NCBI GenBank assembly: GCA_029945425.1
Contig: JAQSDV010000002.1
Span: 310,001 to 374,000 of the forward strand
Source of the DNA: a bacterium
GTDB lineage: Bacteria > Pseudomonadota > Alphaproteobacteria > Micavibrionales > UBA2020
DNA: 64,000 nucleotides
Direction of reading: 5' to 3'
Shown here piece by piece: positions 30,801 through 39,271 of the stretch. Each line of letters starts with the position of its first letter. Positions within the stretch are counted from its first letter, which is position 1. Under the pieces are notes generated by a model. It did not search any database and was not told where the DNA came from. It saw nothing but the letters and a program-made list of their open reading frames with translations. Both the position numbers and the translations under genes were made by a program.

Positions 30801-30946
30801 TCCTGCATCCGGTTGCAGTTGTCATCTTCTACGGCCTGTTGACCAGCACCGCTCTAAACCTGATCGTAACACCCCTTATTTTCTGGATGTTCGGAGAAAA
30901 GACGGTGCGCCGACTTGTTCCCATAGCTTTCAATTTCAAACAGTAA
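27815..30946 (+). CDS. heavy-metal RND efflux permease (CusA/CzcA family), full length
   Basis: 1043 aa; [70 protein letters not shown]. Confidence 0.93.
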   Translation: [1043 protein letters not shown]

Positions 30947-30956
30947 GGATAACCAG

Positions 30957-32114
30957 ATGAAAAAGACCATTCTAGTACTCGCACTATCAGCCCTGATGTT
31001 TATATCGCCAGCATGGGCGCATGGTGATGAGCATGAGCAGCATCATCAAGCAGCTGCGCCCGCTGCGACGGACGATTTGCAGACCCTGAAGGACGGCTAC
31101 GCCGCGCTTCAGGCCGCAGCTGGTGAAAAGGCATTTGGTAAAATCCATGAAATCGTCGAGGGCATGGAGCCTGCACTGAAATCCATCGGAAAAACCCATA
31201 AAGAAGAAGCTGGAATAGCAGGAACATCAACATTGCTCGAAAAGATACTGCATGATTTACATGAATCCGGCGATGCAAAAGATGTGGACGCGGTTACTAG
31301 TGAACTTAAAAAGTTTGACGGCGGGCTGCAATTGCTCCAGAGCCGCTTGAAAGCCGCGCCTGCTGGACATGAACAGCATACGGATGCTTCAAGTCCATCT
31401 AAGATGTCTGGGGTTTTAACAATCGCAAGCCCTGAGAAAATTGTCCCCGGCAAAGACAATATTCTAACAGTCAGCCTCACGGATAAAAGCGGCGCGCCGC
31501 TGACGCTGGACAAGCTGAAAGAGGTTCATACAAGAAAAGTCCACCTGCTTGTCGCAGATGAAACGCTCGAAGACTATCATCACATTCATCCGGTTGAAGG
31601 GAAATCGGCTGGAACATATACGGCTTCATTTGTTCCGCGCAAGGCAACTTCATACAAGGTATGGGCGGATATTACGCCCATTGGCGGCGAGCAGCAGTTT
31701 GTTTCTTCTGTCATAAAAGGCGAAGCACCTTGCGCTTCACTCTGTATCGAGAAGTCTGTTTCCTTGAAGTCTTCAAGTGGTGGCATGACTGCACAATTGT
31801 CATTTGATGGCGAGATTAGTGCCGGTGCAGCGGTCATGGGTACGCTGTCCGTTCAGGACGAATCTGGCAAGTCGATTGCCGATTTGCAGCCTGTCATGGG
31901 AGCCTTTGCCCACATTGTCGGATTCTATGAGGATTTTGACACTATCGCACATATACACCCGATGGGCGAGGAGCCGACAAGCGAGGAGCAGCGTGGCGGC
32001 CCGATGTTAAAGTTCCACATCGAGCCGAAGAAGAAAGGCTTTTTGAAATTATACGCTCAAATACGCCGTGACGGGAAAGAAGTGTTCTTTCCTTTTGGCG
32101 TATTGGTTAAGTAG
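30957..32114 (+). CDS. His-rich periplasmic protein with two HIHP-motif beta domains
   Basis: Signal peptide + HGDEHEQHH; YHHIHPVEGKSAGTYTASFVPRKATSYKVWADITP and IAHIHPMGEEPTSEEQRGGPMLKFHIEPKKKGFLKLYAQIRR. Confidence 0.75.
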   Translation: MKKTILVLALSALMFISPAWAHGDEHEQHHQAAAPAATDDLQTLKDGYAALQAAAGEKAFGKIHEIVEGMEPALKSIGKTHKEEAGIAGTSTLLEKILHDLHESGDAKDVDAVTSELKKFDGGLQLLQSRLKAAPAGHEQHTDASSPSKMSGVLTIASPEKIVPGKDNILTVSLTDKSGAPLTLDKLKEVHTRKVHLLVADETLEDYHHIHPVEGKSAGTYTASFVPRKATSYKVWADITPIGGEQQFVSSVIKGEAPCASLCIEKSVSLKSSSGGMTAQLSFDGEISAGAAVMGTLSVQDESGKSIADLQPVMGAFAHIVGFYEDFDTIAHIHPMGEEPTSEEQRGGPMLKFHIEPKKKGFLKLYAQIRRDGKEVFFPFGVLVK

Positions 32115-32132
32115 AAAATTTGAACTGAATGA

Positions 32133-32582
32133 ATGGAGGAAGCTATGAAACGTCTTTTTGAAGGCAGGTCTATGCACAGTAGAAAAGTAGCTGTCTATTT
32201 TTCACTAGCCTTGGTCTTGACGGTGACCGCTTGCGCCAGTCAGCCCCGACCCCCAGTGGCATCCCTTGTTCAGGGCGTTGAGTCGCGGGAAAAAAGGATT
32301 GAGATTTTGGCAGGAGAATGTGAACAGGAGGTATCCTACGGACATATCCAGTTGTGCCCGCCGCACCAGACCTGCATCAGGGATCGCACACATGTTAGCG
32401 CGACCCGTTCAGTTTGCTCAACTCTTGTCCAAGCTGTCATGAAAGGCGAAGCCAGCGAAGCGCTGCAAGCCCGTAAACGCTGTCTAGCAGAAGCAGACAG
32501 AGGAAAAGGCGTGGGCGGCAGGGAAACGCACGAAGCACGCCAGAAAGAATTGTGCGAAGCTATTTACAGAGAGCGGAAATAA
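32133..32582 (+). CDS. putative lipoprotein
   Basis: ALVLTVTACASQPRPP lipobox; Cys-containing C-terminus. Confidence 0.6.
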   Translation: MEEAMKRLFEGRSMHSRKVAVYFSLALVLTVTACASQPRPPVASLVQGVESREKRIEILAGECEQEVSYGHIQLCPPHQTCIRDRTHVSATRSVCSTLVQAVMKGEASEALQARKRCLAEADRGKGVGGRETHEARQKELCEAIYRERK

Positions 32583-32617
32583 TCCGAAGAGGAGAGATTG
32601 ACCGTGAAGAATTGAAA

Positions 32618-32905
32618 TCAGGCAACCTTATACCGCTTTACCTTGATGGATGAGGCGTGTTGACGCGCTTCCCACAGGTCATACTGGTACTGCAACTTTA
32701 TCCATGCTTCTGCTGTTCCCCATCCGGCCTTTTCCAAGCGGATAGCCATATCGGGGGAGATCGCGGCATGACCATTGAGGACATTGCTCAGGGCTGGCCG
32801 AGACACGCCCAGCCAGTCTGCTGCAGCCGATACGGTCAGCTCGACAGCTTCAATGCAATCGCGCCGGAGAGCAAGACCGGGGTGCGGGGGTGTGTGCATA
32901 GCCAT
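32618..32905 (-). CDS. higA: HigA-family antitoxin (XRE)
   Basis: PPHPGLALRRDCIEAVELTVSAAADWLGVSRPALSNVLNGHAAISPDMAIRLEKAGWGTAEAWIKLQYQYDLW. Confidence 0.9.
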   Translation of the reverse strand: MAMHTPPHPGLALRRDCIEAVELTVSAAADWLGVSRPALSNVLNGHAAISPDMAIRLEKAGWGTAEAWIKLQYQYDLWEARQHASSIKVKRYKVA

Positions 32906-32918
32906 TTTCTAGTCTCCT

Positions 32919-33197
32919 TTATTTCCCGTGGTAGTCGATGTAATCAACATCCGTTGCGTCATCGTCCTCGTCAAAGCGCCAAATCACGCGCCAGTTACCA
33001 TTTACCCAAACAGACCAGAAGCCATTAAAATTCCCTTTCAAGGGGTGCAGCTTATAGCCCGGTAAGTCCATATCCTTTGCCTTTGCCGCTACGTCCAGAA
33101 AGCCAAGGATACTAGTAAGTTTCTCAGCGTGAACATCCGAAGAAGCGCCTGTTTTATAAAGTTTCTTTAGCCCTTTGTGCTTTATCTTTTGTATCAA
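32919..33197 (-). CDS. higB: HigB/RelE-family toxin
   Basis: KGLKKLYKTG...LHPLKGNFNGFWSVWVNGNWRVIWRFDEDDDATDVDYIDYH; directly upstream of higA. Confidence 0.9.
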   Translation of the reverse strand: MIQKIKHKGLKKLYKTGASSDVHAEKLTSILGFLDVAAKAKDMDLPGYKLHPLKGNFNGFWSVWVNGNWRVIWRFDEDDDATDVDYIDYHGK

Positions 33198-33214
33198 GTG
33201 CCACTCCTAATTTA

Positions 33215-33243
33215 AGTGTAAAGTGTAACGCTACACTTGTCAA
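33215..33243 (-). promoter_or_regulatory. higBA promoter with overlapping palindromic operator
   Basis: Minus strand TTGACA-17 nt-TACACT; AAGTGTA-acgc-TACACTT perfect 7-4-7 palindrome (33221-33238) in the spacer. Confidence 0.65.
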
Positions 33244-33333
33244 TAAATATTATGGCTAAATTTTAATTTAGCCATTGAAATCATTATAAAATCTTATATT
33301 GAAGACTATCAAGGCGCAAGGTAATCCAAAGGT

Positions 33334-34064
33334 TTACTGCGTTGAAGCAGAGGAGTTAAAGGCATGAAAAATTGCGCCGAGGTCATGTTGTGGCATCGTC
33401 TGCCAGCCTTGGAACATGATGTATGTACCCATCAAAACGATAACAGCGCTTGAGACATAGGGAGCGCGACGGGCAATTTTTCCAAAGCCGGAAAATTTCT
33501 TACTGACATGACGGACGCTCAAGGCTGCCAAAGTGCCAGTCGCAACCATAGTAAGGGCTAGGCCAATGCTGAAGCACAGGACGAGGGTAACACCCAAGGG
33601 GATTTGTTTCAGCTGCAGGCAGAGCAGCAGAACGGTAATGGCAGCAGGGCAAGGGATAAGTCCGCCTGTAAGACCAAAGGTAATAATCTGTCCGGTCGTT
33701 ACATTCTGATTGGAGAAACGCTTGCGAATGTCATTCGCGTGAGCGCGTTCATGTGCGTCCTGAAAACCATCAGCATTTACATCAAGCCCTTCGGCTTCAT
33801 GGCTATGGTCATGAGTATGGGCGTGTTCTGCGAATTCCACATCGAAGTCATGCCCATGACCGCCATGTACAATTGAGAGCCGCGCTTTAAAGCTATGAGG
33901 TTCGGGAATATCGGAGGCGGATTCAAGATAATCCCCCTTGTTCACAAATTGGAACAATTGTTTCGCACCATCCGGTCTGGTCGTTTCGACGGTGTATGTT
34001 TCGCCTTTGGCAGGCGCAACGGGCTTGCCGTGATGTTCGAATTTCAGCCAGAAGTGAGGCGGTA
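33334..34064 (-). pseudogene. NicO/RcnA-type nickel-cobalt exporter fragment (N-terminus lost)
   Basis: ITFGLTGGLIPCPAAITVLLLCLQLKQIPLGVTLVLCFSIGLALTM plus His-rich loop; frame continues upstream without ATG (LPPHFWLKFEHHGKPVAPAKGETYTVETTRPDGAKQ) until integrase sequence begins. Confidence 0.75.
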
Positions 34065-34532
34065 AACGACTTCATTTTTTGCAATTATGAAGGAAATCAA
34101 GCAAGCGATAATTACGATGCCTATGTGGAAGATATGCTCAAAACCACAGGCCTCCTTCTGGCAGACAATGGAAGCCGCCGTAGCGCCTATTCGTTCCGGC
34201 ATACTTATGCGACCTTCCGTATCATGAAGGACGTTGATATTTACGTCCTAGCCAAGCAAATGGGTACTTCCGTTAATATGATCGAGAAACACTACGGTCA
34301 CATCACGCCTGCGAAAAATGCAGACCTCATTTTGCAGGGTATTCCGGGATGGGAACCGCTTGAGGAGATTTCCGGCGAGAAAGCCGCCAGCGTGAACGCC
34401 AAGGCAGACGGAAAGAAACGCAAGACTCCCCCGAAAGAAGCGAGGGGGGCTTTGAGCGCGCACAAAGGGCGAGTTCGCCCGACTGCACCTAGCCCCGAAA
34501 AGCAAGCGCACCGCCCGCCGAGGCGGACTTAG
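34065..34532 (+). pseudogene. C-terminal fragment of a second tyrosine recombinase
   Basis: NDFIFCNYEGNQ...RSAYSFRHTYATFRIMKDVDIYVLAKQMGTSVNMIEKHYGHITPAKNADLIL; only the catalytic C-terminus is present. Confidence 0.8.
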
Positions 34533-34557
34533 GTGCGCGTATAGCGCGCTTGCGCAC
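34428..34557. other. hairpin-rich segment at the 3' end of the integrase fragment
   Basis: CCCCC..GGGGG; GGGCGA-gt-TCGCCC (34467-34480); CCGCC-ga-GGCGG; GCGCACC..GGTGCGC; GTGCGC..GCGCAC. Confidence 0.55.
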
Positions 34558-34637
34558 TTTGTAATAAGTCGATTCGACTATCCCTTTCTCGGTCATGGCA
34601 ATTTTTTAGCATTGCCATTGAGAGGGGGTGTGATATC

Positions 34638-34979
34638 TTGCAGCGAATGAAAACGTGGATCATTTTCCTTTTTCTGCTGATGCCTTTTGCGCTGAACATT
34701 GTTCTGGCGCAACCCGTTATTCATACGCATGAAGTTGCGGTGGCCGATGACCACGAGGGCGACCACCATCTGCCTGACTGGGATGATAACGACGAGCATC
34801 CGTTGGGCAGTCATGCGCCGAAAACCCATGCGCATGACGGGCAGATACACGATTTCCTGCGCGGTGAAACATTGGCGGTAGCTGCGCATGAAACCCGCCA
34901 TGCCTTCGACCGCCTTTCCTCTTCGCTGCTTCATTCAGCGTCCATCGAGCCTCCGCTAGAGCCTCCTACGCCCGTCTGA
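34638..34979 (+). CDS. small secreted His/Asp-rich protein
   Basis: Signal peptide then PVIHTHEVAVADDHEGDHHLPDWDDNDEHPLGSHAPKTHAHDGQIHD. Confidence 0.6.
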   Translation: MQRMKTWIIFLFLLMPFALNIVLAQPVIHTHEVAVADDHEGDHHLPDWDDNDEHPLGSHAPKTHAHDGQIHDFLRGETLAVAAHETRHAFDRLSSSLLHSASIEPPLEPPTPV

Positions 34980-35043
34980 GACACATTCAGGGCGTAACGC
35001 CCGTTTCAAGATGTTTAACGTATTTACTCTATGTGAGGTAATC

Positions 35044-35886
35044 ATGCGACTCATACTCGCTATTCTTCTATGCACGATATTGTTCACGCCCTCGGCGTGG
35101 GCGCACGGCATGTCCGATACGGACAAGCAAAGCATCCTCGACGCAGGTTATTGGGAATACCTGCAACTGGGTGCCAAGCATATGCTGACCGGCTATGACC
35201 ACTTGTTGTTCTTGTTCGGGGTCATCTTTTTCCTGACCCGCTTCAGGGATATCCTTGTTTTCATCACCGCGTTCACGGCGGGACACTGTATCACCCTTAT
35301 TGCGGCGACCCTGTTGCAGATCAAGGCGAATTACTACCTGATCGACGCCGTTATCGCGTTGACTGTGGTGTACAAGGCTTTTGACAACCTCGATGGGTTC
35401 GGCAAATACCTGAAGATGAAGTCGCCAAGTCTTGTCGGCATGGTGTTCGCCTTTGGGCTTATACATGGATTCGGTCTTTCGACCCGACTTCAGCAACTGC
35501 CGCTAGGCGAGGAAGGTACTGGGCTTGTCCTGCGCATACTGTCGTTCAACGTCGGTGTGGAGGTCGGGCAGGTCGTGGCACTCAGCATCATGCTGTTCCT
35601 CTTGTCTGGCTGGCGCAAGACAGAATCCTTCTCCAAATTCGGCAAGGCCGCAAACGTCGGGCTGATGCTGGTGGGCATGCTGTTGCTGCTTATGCAGCTA
35701 CACGGATATCAGCATACCGCATATACCGACGACTTCCCGCTGAACAAGGACGACCATTACCACGTTCACAAGGAAGAAGACGCAGCAGCAAAACGCACAA
35801 CGCTGGAGGATATGTACGGCGGCAGGCACCCGAAAGCGCCCGCCACAACGCATGATCACGGCGATGGAAAACCGCATAACCATTGA
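35044..35886 (+). CDS. HupE/UreJ-like membrane protein
   Basis: AHGMSDTDKQSILDAGYWEYLQLGAKHMLTGYDHLLFLFGVIFFL; FGLIHGFGLSTRLQQLPL; His-rich tail. Confidence 0.8.
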   Translation: MRLILAILLCTILFTPSAWAHGMSDTDKQSILDAGYWEYLQLGAKHMLTGYDHLLFLFGVIFFLTRFRDILVFITAFTAGHCITLIAATLLQIKANYYLIDAVIALTVVYKAFDNLDGFGKYLKMKSPSLVGMVFAFGLIHGFGLSTRLQQLPLGEEGTGLVLRILSFNVGVEVGQVVALSIMLFLLSGWRKTESFSKFGKAANVGLMLVGMLLLLMQLHGYQHTAYTDDFPLNKDDHYHVHKEEDAAAKRTTLEDMYGGRHPKAPATTHDHGDGKPHNH

Positions 35887-35900
35887 AAAGGAGATAAAAA

Positions 35901-36044
35901 ATGGAAAAAGGAACTAAAAGCAACCTGAAAACCATCGTCGTCGCGCTTCTGTTGATGGCTGCGGTTTTCTTCGGGCTTTACAAAATGGATGCAGCCAATA
36001 CAGCCGCGCACAGTCATAACGGCGGTCCGGCACACAAACATTAA
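35901..36044 (+). CDS. 47-aa single-TM peptide with His-rich tail
   Basis: Read by eye, absent from ORF track: MEKGTKSNLKTIVVALLLMAAVFFGLYKMDAANTAAHSHNGGPAHKH*; upstream aaggag. Confidence 0.6.
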   Translation: MEKGTKSNLKTIVVALLLMAAVFFGLYKMDAANTAAHSHNGGPAHKH

Positions 36045-36061
36045 ACAAAAGGAAACTGAAA

Positions 36062-36418
36062 ATGAAAAAGCTATTTTCCACTCTTGCTATCGTCACCATC
36101 CTGTTCTCCGCCGCGCCCAGCTTCGGGCATGGCGATCATGTGCCGTCAAATCCCATCAGCGAAAATGCGGTGCTGGAACAGTCCATGAAAGACCTCGCCA
36201 TTATTGTGGACAACAAGGAAGAGGTTGAAGGCCAGCTGCTAGATGACAGCTGGAAAGACGCTAAAGACCCTTCCTTTGCCGATAAGGGCAAGGGCTACTA
36301 CGTCGTTTCCGTGACAAACGAAAAGGCGAACAAGACCGTTTACCTGCTGATGGCGGATTCGGGCGAGTTCTATGACGCCAACTTCACAGGCAAGTTTAAG
36401 GGCGTTGCCGCAGACTAA
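36062..36418 (+). CDS. secreted hypothetical protein
   Basis: Signal peptide; GHGDHVPSNPISENAVLEQSMKDLAIIVDNKEEVEGQLLDDSWKDA. Confidence 0.65.
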   Translation: MKKLFSTLAIVTILFSAAPSFGHGDHVPSNPISENAVLEQSMKDLAIIVDNKEEVEGQLLDDSWKDAKDPSFADKGKGYYVVSVTNEKANKTVYLLMADSGEFYDANFTGKFKGVAAD

Positions 36419-36483
36419 CCCTATTACGCGCATGGAGCGGTTTGCGGCGAAATCCGGAAAACGCTCCCAGACGTTTATTTATA

Positions 36484-36564
36484 TTATTTGGCTTGGCTGG
36501 GCGCGCTAAAGGCTTGGAGGATGGAAGTCAGATCGTGCTGCGGCATATCGCGCCATCCACCGTA
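36484..36564 (-). pseudogene. 3' end of a second NicO-type gene, antisense to the cusA-like ORF
   Basis: Minus strand GGWRDMPQHDLTSILQAFSAPSQAK* matches GWQTMPQHDLGAIFHAFNSSASTQ* of the fragment at 33334. Confidence 0.7.
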
Positions 36565-38823
36565 GAGGATAGCCGCACCGTTTCGGCAGCGGTAGATGCA
36601 AAGTTGGCGGAAGTCGCCAAGTCCTTGCCGACGGGTATCAAGGTTAAGCCTGTCCTGAACCGCACCAAATTGGTTGATGCGACGATTAAAACCGTCCAAG
36701 CCAACCTGACCGAAGGCGCACTGCTTGTTATTGCCGTACTGTTCTGGCTGTTGGGCAATATCCGCGCAGCCCTGATTACGGCCTTAGTTATTCCCATTTC
36801 CATGCTGATGACAGCCATCGGCATGGTGCGGGGCGGTATCAGCGGCAACCTCATGAGCCTTGGTGCGCTTGATTTTGGCCTCATTGTGGACGGCTCCATC
36901 ATCATCACCGAAAACTGCCTGAAGAAGCTTGCGGAACGCCAGCACCACGCAGGACGAGTCCTGAACCTGTCCGAACGCCTACATGAAACGATGCAGGCCG
37001 CAAAAGAAATGATCCAGCCCACGGTGTTCGGGCAGGCCATCATCATCATGGTTTATATCCCCATGCTGACCTTTACGGGCATCGAGGGCAAGATGTTCGA
37101 GCCGATGGCGATTACGGTCATCCTCGCGCTTGTGGCGGCTCTTGTCCTTTCCCTGACTTTTGTGCCGGCAATGATTGCCATTTTCGTGACGGGCAAGGTG
37201 AGCGAGAAGGAAAGCCGCGTGATTTCTGCGGCGAAGAAAGCCTATCTGCCTGCGTTGCGCGGGGCAGTTGCCCATCCGCTGAAGGTGGCGCTTTTCGCCT
37301 TTGCAGCCTTCGTCTTTGCAGGCTACATCTTCATGGGGCTAGGCCGAGAATTTATCCCGACGCTCGATGAAAAAGACATTGCAATGCACGCGATGCGTAT
37401 TCCCAGCACTTCGCTGACGCAATCACAGTCCATGCAGCGCGTCGTGGAGAAGACCGTCAGTTCCTTCCCCGAAGTTGCCTTCGTCTTCTCAAAGACAGGC
37501 ACGGCGGAAATGGCGGCAGACCCGATGCCGCCGAACGTATCTGACACCTTCATCATCCTGAAACCGCAGGAGGAATGGCCTGACAAAAAACTGGCGAAAG
37601 CTACGCTTATTCAACGCTTGGAAGAGGCGGTTAACAAAGTGCCGGGAAATAATTATGAATTTACCCAGCCCATCCAGATGCGCTTTAACGAACTTATCTC
37701 CGGTGTCCGTAGCGATGTGGCGGTCAAAATCTATGGCGACGAATTTGCCGTCATGGAGAAGACTGCCAATGAAATCGCAGCAACCTTGAAATCGATACAA
37801 GGTGCTGCGGACGTAAAGGTGGAGCAAACATCCGGCCTGCCCATGCTGGAAATCAAGCTGGACAAGCCTGCCATCGCCAGATACGGGCTGAATGTCAGCG
37901 ATGTGCTGGACGTTATCTCTATCGCGGTCGGCGGGCGCGAGGCTGGGCTTGTATTCCAAGGCGACAGGCGCTTTGACATTATCGTGCGGCTGCCAGAGCA
38001 ACTACGGCAAAACATTAAGGTAATCGAAAACCTGCCCGTGCTGATTGAAAGTCAAGGCGACGAATCCCATGATGACGACCCGGCCTATGTTCCGTTGCGG
38101 GAGTTGGCGACGCTTGAAGTGGTGGACGGCCCTAACCAGATCAGCCGCGAGAACGGCAAGCGGCGCGTCGTCATTCAGGCGAACGTGCGCGGGCGCGACA
38201 TTGGCAGCTTCGTCAAGGACGCTCAGGGAGCGATTGAGACTAAGGTGAAGATACCCGCAGGCTACTGGCTGGAATGGGGCGGACAGTTTGAAAACCTGAA
38301 AGCGGCATCCGAACGCCTCGGCGTTGTCGTGCCTGCCTGCTTCTTGGCGATTTTCCTGCTGTTGTTTGCCGCGCTGAACTCCGTCAAACATGCGGCCTTG
38401 GTCTTCAGCGGCATCCCTTTGGCGTTGATCGGGGGTATACTGACGCTGTGGCTCTTCAACATGCCTTTCTCCATATCGGCGGCAGTAGGGTTTATTTCAC
38501 TCTCCGGTATCGCCGTGCTGAACGGTCTTATCATGGTGACAAGCATTAACCAGCATGTCCGGCACGGTAAAAAAGTGGCTGATGCCGTGATGCAGGGCGC
38601 AGCCGACAAGCTGCGGCCTATGCTGATGGCTGCCATAGTCCCTTCGCTGGGATATGTGCCCATGGCGATGTCATCCGGCGCAGGCGCGGAAGTGCAAAGG
38701 CCTTTGGCAATGGTCGTGATCGGCGGGCTCATTGTCTCGACGCTGCTGACGCTCTTTGTCGTGCCTGCACTCTACAAAAAGTTTACGACCATCAAGGAAA
38801 CCACTATCGAGGAAAGTCTTTAA
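36565..38823 (+). pseudogene. N-terminally truncated CusA/CzcA-family RND permease
   Basis: Homology begins at EDSRTVSAAVDAKLAEVAKSLPTGIKVKPVLNRTKLVDATIKTV, so the N-terminal part is missing relative to the 1043-aa paralog; the ORF as called starts at 36442 through nicO antisense. Confidence 0.8.
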
Positions 38824-38839
38824 TCAACAGGAGAAGAAG

Positions 38840-39244
38840 ATGAAACGAATTGTCATGTCACTTATCGTGGCTGCTGGCCTTACGGGTTGCGCGGCGGAAA
38901 ATAATGTTTCCATCCAGCAGCAACTTGCAGGCAAGAGCAAGCAGGCGCGCGTGGCTGCGTTATCCGACGAATGTCAGGCGGTATTCAGCAACAGCCATGT
39001 TTGGCGTAACAATAGCGTCAAGTATGGCAAAACTTCCTACAAGCCGCATAAACGTGAAATGCGGCAGCTGTGTCAGACCATGACGCAGGCGGCAAGCGGT
39101 CAAAAAATCGCGTTGTCCGCCGACCAGATGCTCCATAACTGTCTGAACGAGCAGGTTCTTGGTGATAAACTTTACAAAAGCCGCAACGAGAAGCATATTC
39201 AGCGCAAAGACGCGGTTTGCAAGGCCTTCCGCGCAGAACTGTAA
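38840..39244 (+). CDS. putative lipoprotein, possible distant paralog of 32133-32582
   Basis: MKRIVMSLIVAAGLTGCAAENN lipobox; similar Cys spacing and basic C-terminus. Confidence 0.55.
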   Translation: MKRIVMSLIVAAGLTGCAAENNVSIQQQLAGKSKQARVAALSDECQAVFSNSHVWRNNSVKYGKTSYKPHKREMRQLCQTMTQAASGQKIALSADQMLHNCLNEQVLGDKLYKSRNEKHIQRKDAVCKAFRAEL

Positions 39245-39271
39245 TAGCAAGGCCTGAACAGGAAGACATAA

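Noticed and set aside
34596-34617. TGGCAAT-ttttttagc-ATTGCCA hairpin as a terminator
   Set aside because: T-run lies in the loop and not after the stem in either orientation; function unclear.
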